The position numbers and the translations under genes are program-made. This document shows, in pieces, positions 8,444-18,093 of a stretch of DNA of 38,199 nucleotides (positions within the stretch are counted from its first letter, which is position 1; every line of letters begins with the position of its first letter). The DNA lies in assembly GCA_028281365.1 (NCBI GenBank), contig JANQJZ010000029.1:1-38199 (forward strand), given 5' to 3'. This DNA comes from Gammaproteobacteria bacterium. Lineage in GTDB: Bacteria > Pseudomonadota > Gammaproteobacteria > Eutrophobiales > Eutrophobiaceae. The notes below the pieces were generated by a model, which had not been told where the DNA came from, did no database searches, and worked only from the letters and a program-made list of their open reading frames with translations.

Positions 8444-8914
8444 TTATTCACGATGGTAAGGATGGTTATTGAGAATAGTCCAGGCTCGATAAATTTGTTC
8501 AATGATCATCACTCTTACTAGACCATGTGGCAAAGTCATTTTTGATAATGACCAGATGTTACTGGCCTTATTTTTTATTTCATTACTTAAGCCATCAGCG
8601 CCACCGATAATTAAACTGATGTGTTGATTATCATCGATCCATATTTTTAATTTATCAGCGAGTTCCTGGCTACTAATTAGGGTTCCTTTTTCATCGAGTG
8701 CAATAATAATATTGTTTGATGACAGTTTAGCTTCGATTTTTTCCTGTTCTTTTTGTTTATAGTTATCAACAGTATTATTTTTACTGCGCTTTGCCGGAGA
8801 AATTTCAATTAAATTAAATTGAATATTTTCAGGTAATCGTTTGGTATATTCTTTACATGCTGTTTCGATCCACGTTGGCATACGTTTACCAACGGCAATC
8901 AATTCTATCCTCAT
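8444..8914 (-). CDS. rlmH: 23S rRNA pseudouridine-1915 N3-methyltransferase RlmH
   Basis: SPOUT methyltransferase that modifies pseudouridine 1915 in helix 69 of 23S rRNA on assembled 70S ribosomes. The 156-residue protein has the full family pattern: the MRIELIAVGKRMP start, ALDEKGTLISSQELA in the middle, the SAM-binding knot motif IIGGADGL, and the C-terminal MTLPHGLVRVMIIEQIYRA with HPYHRE at the end. It follows rsfS by 3 nt, the usual gammaproteobacterial pairing. Confidence 0.97.
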   Translation of the reverse strand: MRIELIAVGKRMPTWIETACKEYTKRLPENIQFNLIEISPAKRSKNNTVDNYKQKEQEKIEAKLSSNNIIIALDEKGTLISSQELADKLKIWIDDNQHISLIIGGADGLSNEIKNKASNIWSLSKMTLPHGLVRVMIIEQIYRAWTILNNHPYHRE

Positions 8915-8917
8915 TCG

Positions 8918-9262
8918 CTAGATGGCCCCGGTTCTTTCGCTGTCAGTGTTCCAGAGTTTTTCCAATTGATAATACTCTCGACATTCCGGGTGCATGATAT
9001 GAACAATGATGTCTCCAAGATCAACCAGCACCCACTCTCCTTCTCTCCTTCCTTCTATACCCAGTGGTTGAATATCGTGTTCCTTTGCTGCTTCAATAAC
9101 TTTGTCAGCGATAGCACTGACTTGCCGGTTTGATCGACCACTCGCGATAATCATGTAGTCTGAAATGCTGGTCAGGTTTTTTACGTCAAATACATTAATA
9201 TTTAAGGCCTTGGCATCATTTAAAGTATCTAGCGTAATGTTTATTAAATTTTTATTATTCAT
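8918..9262 (-). CDS. rsfS: Ribosomal silencing factor RsfS
   Basis: Binds ribosomal protein L14 on the large subunit and blocks joining of the small subunit, lowering translation in starved cells. The 114-residue protein carries the family segments SISDYMIIASGRSNRQVSAI, the GxxGRREGEWVLVDLGD stretch, and the C-terminal HIMHPECREYYQLEKLW. Its ATG overlaps the nadD stop codon as ATGA (9259-9262), indicating translational coupling. Confidence 0.97.
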   Translation of the reverse strand: MNNKNLINITLDTLNDAKALNINVFDVKNLTSISDYMIIASGRSNRQVSAIADKVIEAAKEHDIQPLGIEGRREGEWVLVDLGDIIVHIMHPECREYYQLEKLWNTDSERTGAI

Positions 9263-9903
9263 GCAGTATCCACATAGAGTTGGTTTTCCTTAATATATGA
9301 AAAAGTTTTGTCGGGTAATAAATTTTTAATATTTTCTTTTTTTGAACATGCTTTTCTTATCATTGTTGATGATATATCCAGATCCGGTATATCAATAAAA
9401 TAGATATAGCCATTTAGTTTATTTTTTAGGCAATCAATATTTTTGATTTGATTTTCTGTAAGCCAATCATTAATTTGATTTGTAATGCCCTGATTTAATT
9501 CACCGGGGCGATTAGCAACAATGATATGAGCATAGTCAAGCAAATCTTGCCAGTCTTTCCAACAATCAATCTTGTTAAATGCATCTCTGCCAACAATAAG
9601 AAATAAGACATCATTCTTGAATTCATTACGTAATGATTTAAGTGTTTCAATGGTGTAGGAAACTTCTTCACTTTCAAGTTCACGTAAATCGACAGATAAG
9701 CCGGTTTCATTCTGGACGGCAAGTTCCAGCATGTTTTGTCTGTCAACAGCAGATGCTACGGGGTTATGGCGGTGGGGAGGAATATTAAGCGGGATTAATC
9801 TCACTTGGTCAAGATCGAGCTGTTCAAGTGCCTCAAGCGCGAGACGGATATGCCCATAATGGATCGGATCAAATGTGCCACCCAATATCCCGATTAGTGA
9901 CAT
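9259..9903 (-). CDS. nadD: Nicotinate-nucleotide adenylyltransferase NadD
   Basis: Joins nicotinate mononucleotide and ATP to give deamido-NAD and PPi, a step of NAD synthesis. The 214-residue protein has the nucleotidyltransferase motif GGTFDPIHYGH at residues 8-18, FLIVGRDAF in the middle and the ISSTMIRK motif (ISSTxIR) near the C-terminus. It overlaps rsfS by 4 nt and lies 73 nt downstream of proA, in the common order proA-nadD-rsfS-rlmH. Confidence 0.97.
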   Translation of the reverse strand: MSLIGILGGTFDPIHYGHIRLALEALEQLDLDQVRLIPLNIPPHRHNPVASAVDRQNMLELAVQNETGLSVDLRELESEEVSYTIETLKSLRNEFKNDVLFLIVGRDAFNKIDCWKDWQDLLDYAHIIVANRPGELNQGITNQINDWLTENQIKNIDCLKNKLNGYIYFIDIPDLDISSTMIRKACSKKENIKNLLPDKTFSYIKENQLYVDTA

Positions 9904-9976
9904 TTATTATTACTAACAAACATTAAGTTAATTATGGTAATAACTGACGTAATAATCAAATTGCAAACATCTATTT

Positions 9977-11245
9977 TTATGTACGAATATGCCCATCTCC
10001 CAGGACAATGTACTTTTGTGAAGTCAACCCATCCAGTCCAACCGGTCCTCGCGCATGAAATTTATCTGTACTAATACCAATTTCAGCACCCAGGCCATAC
10101 TCATAACCATCTGCAAAACGTGTTGACGTATTAACCATGACAGAACTTGAATCAACTTCCCGTAAAAATTGTTGTGCAGTAGTAATGTTTTCCGTCACGA
10201 TAGCATCAGTATGTTGCGACCCATATTGAGCAATGTGTTGCATCGCTTCATTAACGTCCGAGACAATCTTTAACGACATAATCGGCGCCAGGTATTCTGT
10301 CGCGTAATCTTCATCAGTTGCTTGCTTAATTTTGTCATAAGAATTGCCGAGTATTTTCAAAGACTCTTTACATCCACGAATCTCAACACCTGCTTCTTTA
10401 TATAAAGGAGCAAGTTGTTCTAAAACTTTATTCGCAATGCTGCGCGCTATTAATAAACTTTCCATCGTATTACATGTCCCATAACGCTGGGTCTTGGCAT
10501 TTAATGCGATACGAACAGCCTTATCGGTGTCTGCTTCGGCATCAATGTAAACATGGCAAACACCATCGAGGTGTTTAATAACGGGCATACGTGCCTGTTC
10601 ACTGACTCTTTCAATCAGGCTTTTACCACCGCGAGGCACGATGACATCAACATAATCAGATAGACCAAGCAGCTCTCCTACCGCTTCACGATCAGTTATA
10701 GCAACAACTTGCACGGCTTCTTGTGGTAAGTTAGCTTCAACCAGACCAATATGAATGCATTTTGCTATTGCCTGATTGGAATTCAGGGCTTCAGAACCAC
10801 CACGCAGTATTGCTGCATTCCCTGACTTTAAGCAAAGTCCCGCTGCATCTGCGGTTACATTAGGCCTGGATTCGTAAATAATCCCGACCACACCCAATGG
10901 AACTCGCATGCGTCCAACCTGAATTCCGCTGGGTAAAGGAGACAAGTTTGTTATTTCGCCCACTGGATCGGAAAGTGTAGCAATCTGATTCAGACCTTCG
11001 GCCATCGCATCAATACGGGCATCTGTTAATTCCAATCGATCCAGTAATGCCGGGTCCAGATCCTTTTTATTTGCAGCTTGTATATCTTCTTCGTTAGCTT
11101 TTGTTATTGCAGCACGATGTTTAATAATATTTTCTGCAATTGCATTTAATGCATTGTTCTTTTGTGCTGTAGATGCGCGCGCCATCATACCTGCCGATGC
11201 TTTGGCAAGTTGACCCATATCCAGTATTTGTTTTTTGATATCCAT
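9977..11245 (-). CDS. proA: Gamma-glutamyl phosphate reductase ProA
   Basis: Second enzyme of proline synthesis: NADPH-dependent reduction of gamma-glutamyl phosphate to the semialdehyde. The 422-residue length is typical. The aldehyde-dehydrogenase-type nucleophile is Cys258 in [10 protein letters not shown]. Other family segments are [21 protein letters not shown] and the C-terminal [18 protein letters not shown]. It lies 11 nt downstream of holA. The partner proB is not in the window. Confidence 0.97.
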   Translation of the reverse strand: MDIKKQILDMGQLAKASAGMMARASTAQKNNALNAIAENIIKHRAAITKANEEDIQAANKKDLDPALLDRLELTDARIDAMAEGLNQIATLSDPVGEITNLSPLPSGIQVGRMRVPLGVVGIIYESRPNVTADAAGLCLKSGNAAILRGGSEALNSNQAIAKCIHIGLVEANLPQEAVQVVAITDREAVGELLGLSDYVDVIVPRGGKSLIERVSEQARMPVIKHLDGVCHVYIDAEADTDKAVRIALNAKTQRYGTCNTMESLLIARSIANKVLEQLAPLYKEAGVEIRGCKESLKILGNSYDKIKQATDEDYATEYLAPIMSLKIVSDVNEAMQHIAQYGSQHTDAIVTENITTAQQFLREVDSSSVMVNTSTRFADGYEYGLGAEIGISTDKFHARGPVGLDGLTSQKYIVLGDGHIRT

Positions 11246-11256
11246 TTTAAACTTTA

Positions 11257-12288
11257 TTAAATACTCTGCAGTTTTTCAGTATTAATTCCAGCTATTGCTA
11301 GCAATAATGTAATTAATTGATCCCAGGCCTGTTCTTTACGGCTACTTTTTAATGTTTTATCAATAAAAGCACAATAGTCCAATAGCTGCTCCAGTGTTTT
11401 TGATGAATGTCTTTTTAAAATAGCGCTCATAGATCTTTTTTTCTGATCCCAGATACGATAAGCAGAGAATATACTTTCCAGGCTATCGCCGGATTCAAGC
11501 AGATGAGCCATTGAACATGTTCTGCGATATTCCCACATCAATGCACCAAATAATGCAAGTGGTTCGGTCCCTTCTTTACGCAAACCTTGAAGCATATGTA
11601 AAGTGCGATCAGCGTTACCCAGATAGGCACTCTCGATCATATCAAAAACATCATAACGTGAACTATCGGCAACAGCATGTATCACATCATCAGTATCAAT
11701 ATTATCCTTATCAATTAATAAGGCTAATTTTTCGATCTCTTGCTTTGCAGCAAGCAGGTTTCCTTCTACCTTTTGCGCAATTAGTCTTGCTGCATCCATA
11801 CTAAGTTTTTTTTGTTTAGTATGCATTCTTGCCTGTATCCATCCCGGTAATTGAGCCGGTTTAACTGGCCAGACTTGTATTAATACACCATTTTTTTCAA
11901 TGGCCTTAAGCCATTTGTTATTTTGAGAGCCTTTATCTAATTTATCCGAACTTATAATCAGCAGATTATCCTGATTAAGATTCTCCGTATATTCAAATAA
12001 AATCCGACCCCCCTCTTTTCCAGGCTTGGGTGATGTAAGTCTTAATTCGATAATTCTACGACTGGAAAATAATGACAGGTTATCAGTTATTTGATTTATA
12101 GAATTCCAGTCGAACCCTTTATCAACATTTAATATAAAGCGTTCGTCGTATCCTTGTGAACGAGCGTTGTTTCGAATCAGGTCAATGCATTCCAGTTTTT
12201 GTAGCGGTTCATTACCACTAACAAAATAAATCGGCGCGAGTTCAGCACGTTGTAAATGCGTTTCTAATTGATTAGGCTGCAAACGCAT
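11257..12288 (-). CDS. holA: DNA polymerase III delta subunit HolA
   Basis: Clamp-loader subunit that opens the beta sliding clamp during DNA replication. The 343-residue protein has the family start ([30 protein letters not shown]), the short helical linker region, the middle segment [21 protein letters not shown] and the C-terminal collar-like helical domain. It lies 21 nt after lptE, the widely conserved leuS-lptE-holA order. Confidence 0.96.
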   Translation of the reverse strand: MRLQPNQLETHLQRAELAPIYFVSGNEPLQKLECIDLIRNNARSQGYDERFILNVDKGFDWNSINQITDNLSLFSSRRIIELRLTSPKPGKEGGRILFEYTENLNQDNLLIISSDKLDKGSQNNKWLKAIEKNGVLIQVWPVKPAQLPGWIQARMHTKQKKLSMDAARLIAQKVEGNLLAAKQEIEKLALLIDKDNIDTDDVIHAVADSSRYDVFDMIESAYLGNADRTLHMLQGLRKEGTEPLALFGALMWEYRRTCSMAHLLESGDSLESIFSAYRIWDQKKRSMSAILKRHSSKTLEQLLDYCAFIDKTLKSSRKEQAWDQLITLLLAIAGINTEKLQSI

Positions 12289-12309
12289 ATGGTTGTATTT
12301 TATATGTGC

Positions 12310-12807
12310 TTATTTATTGGTTGCTGCCAGGGCTTGTAAACGACGTAAGACCTGATTTGCAGCGAGACGCACCAGATCTTCCTGAATAATGGTTTCTTCA
12401 GAAAACTTTCCCAATACGGCATCTTCATCGAAAGTAAAATCGCGTGCTGTTCTAATATTATCGTCTCTGGCCAACGTCTTACCGCCAGATTGTACTGCGT
12501 CCATTTTCGCTTTAAATACCAATTGATATTCTTCAACTTTACCAGTTGAAGCAGAGACACTGAGTACAGTTTTTTCGAAGCTCTCCTGCTTTAAGTTAAG
12601 CACATAGGAAGCAGCTTCAGCTGAACTCGCAAGACTTACACCGGCACCAGAGAGTTGATATTTGACCTCTTTTTCCAGTTTCGATGCGCCCGATGATTGT
12701 ATGTAAACATTTGCAATATTAAAGTCGGATTGCAAGGATCCACGAAGATGAAAACCACAGGCTGTTGTAATCAACAACAAACATATCAAAAAAAGACGCG
12801 ATTTCAT
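12310..12807 (-). CDS. lptE: LPS-assembly lipoprotein LptE
   Basis: Outer-membrane lipoprotein that plugs the LptD barrel and helps deliver lipopolysaccharide to the cell surface. The 165-residue protein starts with a lipoprotein signal ending in ITTAC, so Cys17 is the lipidation site, followed by the typical GFHLRG. The remainder has the alternating alpha/beta composition of LptE, including AMDAVQSGGKTLARDDNI and a C-terminal amphipathic helix. It sits between leuS and holA as in most gammaproteobacteria. Confidence 0.95.
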   Translation of the reverse strand: MKSRLFLICLLLITTACGFHLRGSLQSDFNIANVYIQSSGASKLEKEVKYQLSGAGVSLASSAEAASYVLNLKQESFEKTVLSVSASTGKVEEYQLVFKAKMDAVQSGGKTLARDDNIRTARDFTFDEDAVLGKFSEETIIQEDLVRLAANQVLRRLQALAATNK

Positions 12808-12855
12808 TAAATATCCTCAGACTTATTATTTATTATCTGGATTTCATATCTTACC

Positions 12856-15360
12856 TTATGCCACCACGATGTTCACTAAGCGCCCTGGAATAATAATGAC
12901 CTTTTTTATTGATTTGCCTTCAATATTTCTCTTAACATTTTCCTCTTCTGTTGCCAATTTCTCGATTAGTGCATTACCCGCATTTTTATCGATTGTGATT
13001 TTGCCTCGAAGTTTCCCGTTAACTTGCACGACTAATTCCAATTTACTTTGTTCCTGTGCTTCAGGATCAGAGACCGGCCAAACAGCATTAATCAAAGGTT
13101 CTTCATGGCCCAGTCCAATCCAAAGTGCATCAGTAATGTGTGGGACGATAGGTGATAGTAACAACACGGCAGTTTCCAAACCTTCATGCATAATCGCCTG
13201 ATCATTGTTATCCTTTTGTTCGGCACGGGATAAGGCATTAATCAGTTCCATGACTGCTGCGATTGCAGTATTAAATGTATAGCGTCGGCCTATATCATCA
13301 TTGACCTTATCAATAGTAATATGGATCTTTCTGCGTAGATCCCGTTGTGCATCTGTTAAGTTTGTTTTATCAAGTGCCTTAACTTCACCTTCATTAACGT
13401 GCGTACTGACCAGTTTCCACAAACGCTTCAAAAAACGAAAGGCACCTTCTACAGCGGTATCTGACCATTCAAGACTTTGTTCCGGTGGTGACGCGAACAT
13501 CATAAACAAACGCACTGTATCTGCGCCATACTTATCGATTAATGTTTGAGGGTCGACAGTATTACCTTTAGATTTGGACATCTTGGCACCGTCTTTCAAG
13601 ACCATGCCCTGGGTTAATAGATTAGTAAATGGTTCGTCACAATGTAATGATGTTTCGTCCGCCGCTCCCGGCGTCCCTGCCTCACGCGGCACTAATACAT
13701 CCTGTATGTCGCGCATTAATTTATGAAAGAAACGAGCGTAAAGTAAATGCAATATGGCATGCTCTATACCACCGATGTATTGATCAACCGGCAACCAGTA
13801 ATTTGCACGCTCATCTAACATTGCATCTTGATTATCAGGGCAGCAATAACGGGCAAAGTACCAGGATGATTCGAAAAAGGTATCGAAGGTGTCGGTTTCA
13901 CGTTCTGCAGGACCACTACCATCGGGCGCGTTAACATTAATAAATTCTGGCATAGACTTGATTGGTGAGCTAATACCTTCAAACTCTATGTCTTCAGGCA
14001 AGACAACCGGTAGCTGATCTTCAGGTACAGCCAGGGCCTCGCCATCTTTATTATTAATAACAGGTATGGGACAGCCCCAATAACGTTGTCTGGATATTCC
14101 CCAGTCGCGCAGTCGATAATTTATTTTTCTGTTGCCATAATTATTTTTTTCAACAAATTCGGCAATAGCATCAAATGCCTCAGCTGATGTTAGGCCATTA
14201 AATTGTCCGGAATTATTTAAAATACCTTTGTCGATAAAGGCGGACTCAGACATGTCGTGTTCACTATCATCGTCAGGAAAGATAACTTGCTTGATTGGTA
14301 AGTCATATTTTTTTGCAAACTCCCAATCACGCTGGTCATGTGCCGGCACGGACATAACAGCACCGGTGCCATAACCCATCAAGACAAAATTTGAAACCCA
14401 TAACGGGACTAATTCATTATTAATTGGATGGTGTACATTGATATTAAGTGGCATACCTTTTTTTTCCATGGCTTCTATGTCTACTTCGGAAGTACCACTG
14501 CTTTTGCATTCTTCAATGAAGGCACGTAAAGCGGTGTCATTTTCAGCGGCGGTTTTGGCTAGCGGATGTTCTGCCGCTACAGCCATATAACTAACACCCA
14601 TTAAGGTATCAGGTCTGGTCGTATAAATTCTTAAAACGTCATTCGATCCATCGACTTTAAAATCAATTTCAATACCTTCTGAACGACCGATCCAGTTTGT
14701 CTGCATGGTTTTAACCGCATCAGGCCAACCGGGAAGATTTTCAAGATCTTCTAATAGTTCATCTGCATATTCAGTAATTTTTAAAAACCATTGAGGAATT
14801 TCCCGGCGTTCAACGGTTGCACCTGAACGCCAGCCCTTACCATCGATAACCTGCTCGTTTGCCAGCACGGTCTGATCAACCGGATCCCAGTTAACGACAG
14901 ATGTTTTTTTATACACCAGCCCCTTTTCATAAAGGCGAGTAAAGAACCATTGCTCCCAACGATAATATTCCGGGCTACAAGTCGCTAATTCACGGGTCCA
15001 GTCATAGGCAAAGCCGAGGCGTTTCAATTGACCGCGCATATAATCAATATTTTCATAGGTCCATTTAGCCGGAGCCACATTATTTTTTATAGCGGCACCT
15101 TCTGCAGGCAGGCCAAAGGCATCCCAACCCATGGGTTGTAATACATTTTTACCCTGCATTCGTTGATAACGGCTAATAACATCACCGATAGTGTAGTTTC
15201 TAACATGGCCCATATGTAATTTGCCGCTGGGGTATGGAAACATTGAAAGACAATAGAATTTTTCCTTGTTCGGGTCTTCTGTGACCTCAAACGCTCTGCT
15301 ATCAGCCCACTTTGCTTGAACTGCCGTTTCTATCTTTTTCGGTTGGTATTCGTTATCCAT
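12856..15360 (-). CDS. leuS: Leucyl-tRNA synthetase
   Basis: Charges tRNA-Leu with leucine. The 834-residue class I synthetase has the HIGH-type motif HMGH at 49-52 within [16 protein letters not shown], and KMSKS at 593-597. The CP1 editing domain lies between them, recognisable by [20 protein letters not shown] and the [15 protein letters not shown] block. The C-terminal [11 protein letters not shown] ends the protein normally. It heads the minus-strand run leuS-lptE-holA-proA-nadD-rsfS-rlmH-maf. No strong Shine-Dalgarno is seen before the ATG, and no leucine leader peptide is seen in the short upstream gap. Confidence 0.98.
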   Translation of the reverse strand: MDNEYQPKKIETAVQAKWADSRAFEVTEDPNKEKFYCLSMFPYPSGKLHMGHVRNYTIGDVISRYQRMQGKNVLQPMGWDAFGLPAEGAAIKNNVAPAKWTYENIDYMRGQLKRLGFAYDWTRELATCSPEYYRWEQWFFTRLYEKGLVYKKTSVVNWDPVDQTVLANEQVIDGKGWRSGATVERREIPQWFLKITEYADELLEDLENLPGWPDAVKTMQTNWIGRSEGIEIDFKVDGSNDVLRIYTTRPDTLMGVSYMAVAAEHPLAKTAAENDTALRAFIEECKSSGTSEVDIEAMEKKGMPLNINVHHPINNELVPLWVSNFVLMGYGTGAVMSVPAHDQRDWEFAKKYDLPIKQVIFPDDDSEHDMSESAFIDKGILNNSGQFNGLTSAEAFDAIAEFVEKNNYGNRKINYRLRDWGISRQRYWGCPIPVINNKDGEALAVPEDQLPVVLPEDIEFEGISSPIKSMPEFINVNAPDGSGPAERETDTFDTFFESSWYFARYCCPDNQDAMLDERANYWLPVDQYIGGIEHAILHLLYARFFHKLMRDIQDVLVPREAGTPGAADETSLHCDEPFTNLLTQGMVLKDGAKMSKSKGNTVDPQTLIDKYGADTVRLFMMFASPPEQSLEWSDTAVEGAFRFLKRLWKLVSTHVNEGEVKALDKTNLTDAQRDLRRKIHITIDKVNDDIGRRYTFNTAIAAVMELINALSRAEQKDNNDQAIMHEGLETAVLLLSPIVPHITDALWIGLGHEEPLINAVWPVSDPEAQEQSKLELVVQVNGKLRGKITIDKNAGNALIEKLATEEENVKRNIEGKSIKKVIIIPGRLVNIVVA

Positions 15361-15456
15361 TTTATTTTTATAGTTTTAAGGTTTGCGCAAGGATACAGTA
15401 GCAGGGAGCGATGCGACAAGAAGTACGTATATAGCGATATTAATTATTGCTGAAAT

Positions 15457-15486
15457 AAAAAAAGGCTCCATGAGGAGCCTTTTTTT
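15457..15486 (-). terminator. Rho-independent terminator after comEA
   Basis: Stem GGCTCC/GGAGCC with a 4-nt loop, flanked by seven A and seven T, so it can act on both strands. On the minus strand it lies 16 bp beyond the comEA stop and separates comEA from leuS. Confidence 0.92.
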
Positions 15487-15501
15487 AAAATTGGATAATA
15501 C

Positions 15502-15765
15502 TTATTCTACAGTTAAGTTATCCCTGTTTTTTTCAATAATACCAATATCAATGCCTTTTATATTGCTTAGTTCATCAACAGATTTGAAATCACCATTTGT
15601 TTCACGATAAGCAATAATTGCCTCAGCTTTCTTTTCTCCAACACCTTTAATGGCTGATATAAGGGTTTCCTTGTCAGCTGTATTTATATTTATAGTTTCT
15701 GCACTGAATCCAATCAGTGGTAAAGAGAGTAAAATAATTAATAAAAATGATTTGATGGTATTCAT
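15502..15765 (-). CDS. comEA: ComEA-like helix-hairpin-helix protein
   Basis: An 87-residue secreted DNA-binding protein. A signal peptide ends at G-F-S-A (residue 22). The mature part is a tandem helix-hairpin-helix domain: INTADKETLISAIKGVGEKKA, then KSVDELSNIKGIDIGIIEKN. Single-domain periplasmic proteins of this kind take part in DNA uptake during natural transformation in many gammaproteobacteria; that role is inferred here. A Shine-Dalgarno-like AGGAGA lies just upstream of the ATG on the minus strand. It has its own terminator. Confidence 0.9.
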   Translation of the reverse strand: MNTIKSFLLIILLSLPLIGFSAETININTADKETLISAIKGVGEKKAEAIIAYRETNGDFKSVDELSNIKGIDIGIIEKNRDNLTVE

Positions 15766-15903
15766 ATCAATCTCCTTGTCTGATTATTATTTTCCTTAAC
15801 TTAGGAGTGTTAATGCTAGCACTATATATAGGATAAACAATCCTCAGAAAGTGGTAATTTTTATAGATTACTTTTTAATATTTTTCGATGATATTTATCT
15901 ATA
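15766..15903. other. Upstream region of comEA
   Basis: A very AT-rich stretch that must hold the comEA promoter on the minus strand. I see no gene and no clear operator. The hairpin repeat of locus 2 begins at its far end. Confidence 0.4.
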
Positions 15904-16054
15904 AATTGCCGCTTCGGACTTCCTCGATTCTAGCTCGAAAATGTGCTCCCGGCATTTTCTACCGCCTACATCCGTGTAGGCGTCCTGATTCGTTCTCGGT
16001 CTCCGTTCCAGACTCGACTCTACCGATTACATCCATGTAATCGTACCTCCTGCG

Positions 16055-16142
16055 TCCATGCGCCCGCTGCATACGACCGCCATGGATGGCGGAAGCGATT
16101 TTTGTTCCCGACAAATCGCCCTTACCTACGTCCTGTAGGCAA
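16055..16142 (-). repeat. 88-bp inverted repeat, left copy
   Basis: Perfectly identical, as reverse complement, to 21319-21406. It contains the CCTAC-AGGAC-GTAGG, TTTGT-CGGGA-ACAAA and CCGCC/GGCGG hairpins. The two copies bracket the porin, phoB, phoR and pstS. Confidence 0.95.
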
Positions 16143-16144
16143 GT

Positions 16145-16240
16145 GTCGATAATGCAGGACGTTTATAGGACATAAACGGTTGAAATTGTATGGAAGTGCG
16201 CAGCCTGCCCTTGGGTACAAAATTTCCAGCAATTATCGAC
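16145..16240 (+). other. Predicted three-way-junction structure inside locus 2
   Basis: An outer 9-bp stem GTCGATAAT (16145-16153) / ATTATCGAC (16232-16240) encloses two hairpins: CGTTTAT-AGGAC-ATAAACG (16160-16178) and a GAAATT/AATTTC stem (about 16182-16227) around a conserved GGAAGTG...GGTACAA module. The related element in locus 1 (7165-7192) keeps the outer stem with one compensatory pair change. Whether it folds as RNA or as single-stranded DNA is not known. Confidence 0.6.
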
Positions 16241-16310
16241 CAGTACATCCTGTACATCGTCCCTTCGGGCTCCTTGCCCTCTCGGGACATACATTACGTC
16301 CATGTAAATA

Positions 16311-16334
16311 AAAACCCCGCCGAAGCGGGGTTTT
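16311..16334 (-). terminator. Rho-independent terminator after the porin gene
   Basis: Minus-strand stem GCGGGG/CCCCGC with a stable TTCG tetraloop, extended by an A/T flank and followed by a T-rich tail. It lies 24 bp after the porin stop codon. Repeat locus 2 begins within a few bases of its T tail. Confidence 0.93.
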
Positions 16335-16358
16335 GTCTAGTAATTCATTACGATTAAC

Positions 16359-17804
16359 TTAGAAGTACCATTGTCCACGAAGGACGAAGTATTCCGCTTC
16401 CTCAGCATCTGCAACCGCTTGAGATGACAAGTCACCCGCTAACTCTGCATCGGCCGGGCCGTTTGCATGCAGCACATCGACGTAGTTTGCTGAAAAACGG
16501 ATATTATTGCTGGGATACCAGTTTACACCAGCAGTAAGGACATCCGCTTCCGAGTCGACCACTGGTGCGGTTGAATTATCGAATTCACCCGAGGTATATC
16601 GTAATGCGAGTTCCCAGGCACCCCAACCACCTTTATGAAATGGGTTTTTAACCTTGGTTTGTTTGTATGAACCACCTTTCCAGTTATATCGACGAGACTC
16701 GCCAGTCAGGTAGTAGCTGCCATAGATATACCACGCAGTGGCATCCAGATCAGGTAAGGTAGCGGCGTCTGAAATTTCAGCTGCGGCATATTCCCACTGT
16801 GCCGAGAAAGGACCCCATACACCTGATGCTTCTGCTACCCATACATCAGCATTTTTGTGATCTGACGATTCAATCTCAAGGATATCAGCGCCTGGGTGGA
16901 CTTCAGGTTCGGCATCGATACAACCGCCACCACAGCCATCGCCAAAGTTATTGTGATTGTATGCAAACCCTAAGTGAAAGGCCCTGGTTTTCTCATGCCA
17001 TGGAGACCATGTAATACGGCCAACAAAACCTTGTGTGTTTTCTGCATCGTCTTCATTGGAACTACCAATATAATACGAACCAGCCAGTGTTACCTGATCA
17101 GCAAAATGACTTTTCGCAGTCACGGCATACTGACGACCACCGCCCATGTCAGCGACAATACCATTGACGAATTGCGAACGCTCGATAAACGTAATGTATT
17201 TTGAACTGGTCAGTTCTTCGATACTCATCGGCGTTTTGTGATGACCGAATGTAATTGATACTGGCTTGAAGCCTGTATAAGCGATATAGGCATCTTTAAT
17301 ACCATTTGTATTTGCTGTGGCACCACTTTGGTCGTCAGCAAAATCATACTGGAACTTGAACTTCCAGACTTTGTCGAGTACACCACTCAAGTACATGCGG
17401 GCACGGCGAAATTCTGTTACCGGTGAACCGCCTTCACTTCCGGCAAAATCGACGTCGCCCAGACCAACAGTCGTATCTGCCTGTAGACGACCACCAATAC
17501 GGAACTTGTTATCGCCTTTCTTGATTTCAAGTTTGCCCTTGGTGTTGATCTTTGGCAGATCCTTGGTCGCTTTCTTCACTGCAGCTTTGGCTTCGCTTGC
17601 AGCGCCTTCAGCCTTTTCTTTATCTGCCTTACTGGCATTTACGAGCAGTTCATATTCTTCAGAGCTGATACTCCCCTTATCTCGCAAGATTTTTAACAGA
17701 TCCAGCATAGCCTCATTAGTTGCAAATGCCGGAGTGGATATTGCCGCCATCGATCCGATAAGGACCGAAGCGAGCAAAGTTTTTATATGTGTCTTTTTAA
17801 ACAC
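16359..17804 (-). CDS. oprP: Phosphate-selective porin, OprP/OprO family
   Basis: Outer-membrane beta-barrel that passes phosphate or polyphosphate into the periplasm. The 481-residue protein has a signal peptide ending A-F-A at 26-28. A helical region of about 50 residues follows (LLKILRDKGSISSEEYELL, then an Ala/Lys/Glu-rich coiled-coil-like part). The barrel begins near KFRIGGRLQ and includes FRRARMYLSG, FKFQYDFAD and the terminal aromatic QWYF, as porins require. A cysteine pair (GCGGGC) lies in a predicted surface loop. It diverges from phoB, with PhoB-like half-sites between them, so it is likely induced by phosphate starvation. Phosphate versus pyrophosphate preference cannot be read from the sequence. 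Codon use is more biased than in most neighbours, suggesting strong expression. Confidence 0.93.
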   Translation of the reverse strand: MFKKTHIKTLLASVLIGSMAAISTPAFATNEAMLDLLKILRDKGSISSEEYELLVNASKADKEKAEGAASEAKAAVKKATKDLPKINTKGKLEIKKGDNKFRIGGRLQADTTVGLGDVDFAGSEGGSPVTEFRRARMYLSGVLDKVWKFKFQYDFADDQSGATANTNGIKDAYIAYTGFKPVSITFGHHKTPMSIEELTSSKYITFIERSQFVNGIVADMGGGRQYAVTAKSHFADQVTLAGSYYIGSSNEDDAENTQGFVGRITWSPWHEKTRAFHLGFAYNHNNFGDGCGGGCIDAEPEVHPGADILEIESSDHKNADVWVAEASGVWGPFSAQWEYAAAEISDAATLPDLDATAWYIYGSYYLTGESRRYNWKGGSYKQTKVKNPFHKGGWGAWELALRYTSGEFDNSTAPVVDSEADVLTAGVNWYPSNNIRFSANYVDVLHANGPADAELAGDLSSQAVADAEEAEYFVLRGQWYF

Positions 17805-17937
17805 AGTCTTTCTCCTTCCTAAATGTAAGTTATGGATTAAAAATTATTTTTTAAACCCGTGACCCGCATGTAAAAAATATACTGGGAGTCCCCCTAATTT
17901 GAGAGGGCTAACGATAGGTAATGCGTATTGCAGATAA

Positions 17938-17977
17938 ATGACTCTTATGTGACAAAACTATGAAAGAAATTTGACCT
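17938..17977 (-). promoter_or_regulatory. Putative PhoB box cluster for the porin gene
   Basis: Reading on the minus strand, four 7-bp segments follow at 11-bp pitch: AGGTCAA (17977-17971), CTTTCAT (17966-17960), TTGTCAC (17955-17949) and GAGTCAT (17944-17938). They match CTGTCAT at 4, 6, 5 and 5 of 7 positions. No convincing -10 follows at the expected distance, so the site is plausible but weaker than the others. Confidence 0.55.
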
Positions 17978-18052
17978 TAGTATTACTAGACCTAAAGTAT
18001 TTTATTAAATAGAACGATTTTTAATGTGCTTTTATTTTAATGGAGGCTATTT

Positions 18053-18086
18053 TTGTCATGAAGTTGTAATATTTATGTTTTCTAAT
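18053..18086 (+). promoter_or_regulatory. PhoB box and promoter of phoB
   Basis: TTGTCAT (18053-18059) and TTGTAAT (18064-18070) are at 11-bp pitch, matching the PhoB consensus CTGTCAT at 6 and 5 of 7 positions. A -10-like TCTAAT begins exactly 10 nt later (18081-18086). Transcription would start at about 18093-18094, on the phoB ATG itself. Confidence 0.7.
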
Positions 18087-18093
18087 ACGCGGC

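Larger units (their letters stand above)
15904..16307 (-). repeat. Hairpin-array repeat, locus 2
   Basis: About 400 bp of hairpins between the porin terminator and comEA. On the minus strand the loops read: TTAC-ATGGAC-GTAA (16294-16307); GGGC-AAGGA-GCCC (16267-16279); GTAC-AGGAT-GTAC (16243-16255); CCTAC-AGGAC-GTAGG (16125-16139); TTTGT-CGGGA-ACAAA (16101-16115); CGATTAC-ATGGAT-GTAATCG (16024-16043); GTCT-GGAACGG-AGAC (15999-16013); CGCCTAC-ACGGAT-GTAGGCG (15963-15982); and GAAAATG/CATTTTC (15937-15959). Two plus-strand hairpins, CCGCC-ATGGAT-GGCGG (16077-16092) and the one at 16160-16178, have the opposite orientation. Open frames across it only translate the repeat. Confidence 0.82.

Noticed and set aside
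15361-15456. Leucine attenuator before leuS
   Set aside because: The gap has no leader peptide with leucine codons; the terminator at 15457-15486 belongs to comEA.
15943-16152. Open frame on the plus strand encoding a HAPAAYDRHGWRKR-type peptide
   Set aside because: The same peptide appears on the minus strand near 21320-21420 and, degraded, near 7200-7245 because the DNA repeat is shared. There is no Shine-Dalgarno and the DNA explains the similarity by hairpins.
15904-16307. Insertion sequence or MITE with target duplication
   Set aside because: I found no transposase and no consistent terminal inverted repeats or flanking duplications across the four loci. A REP-like origin remains open.
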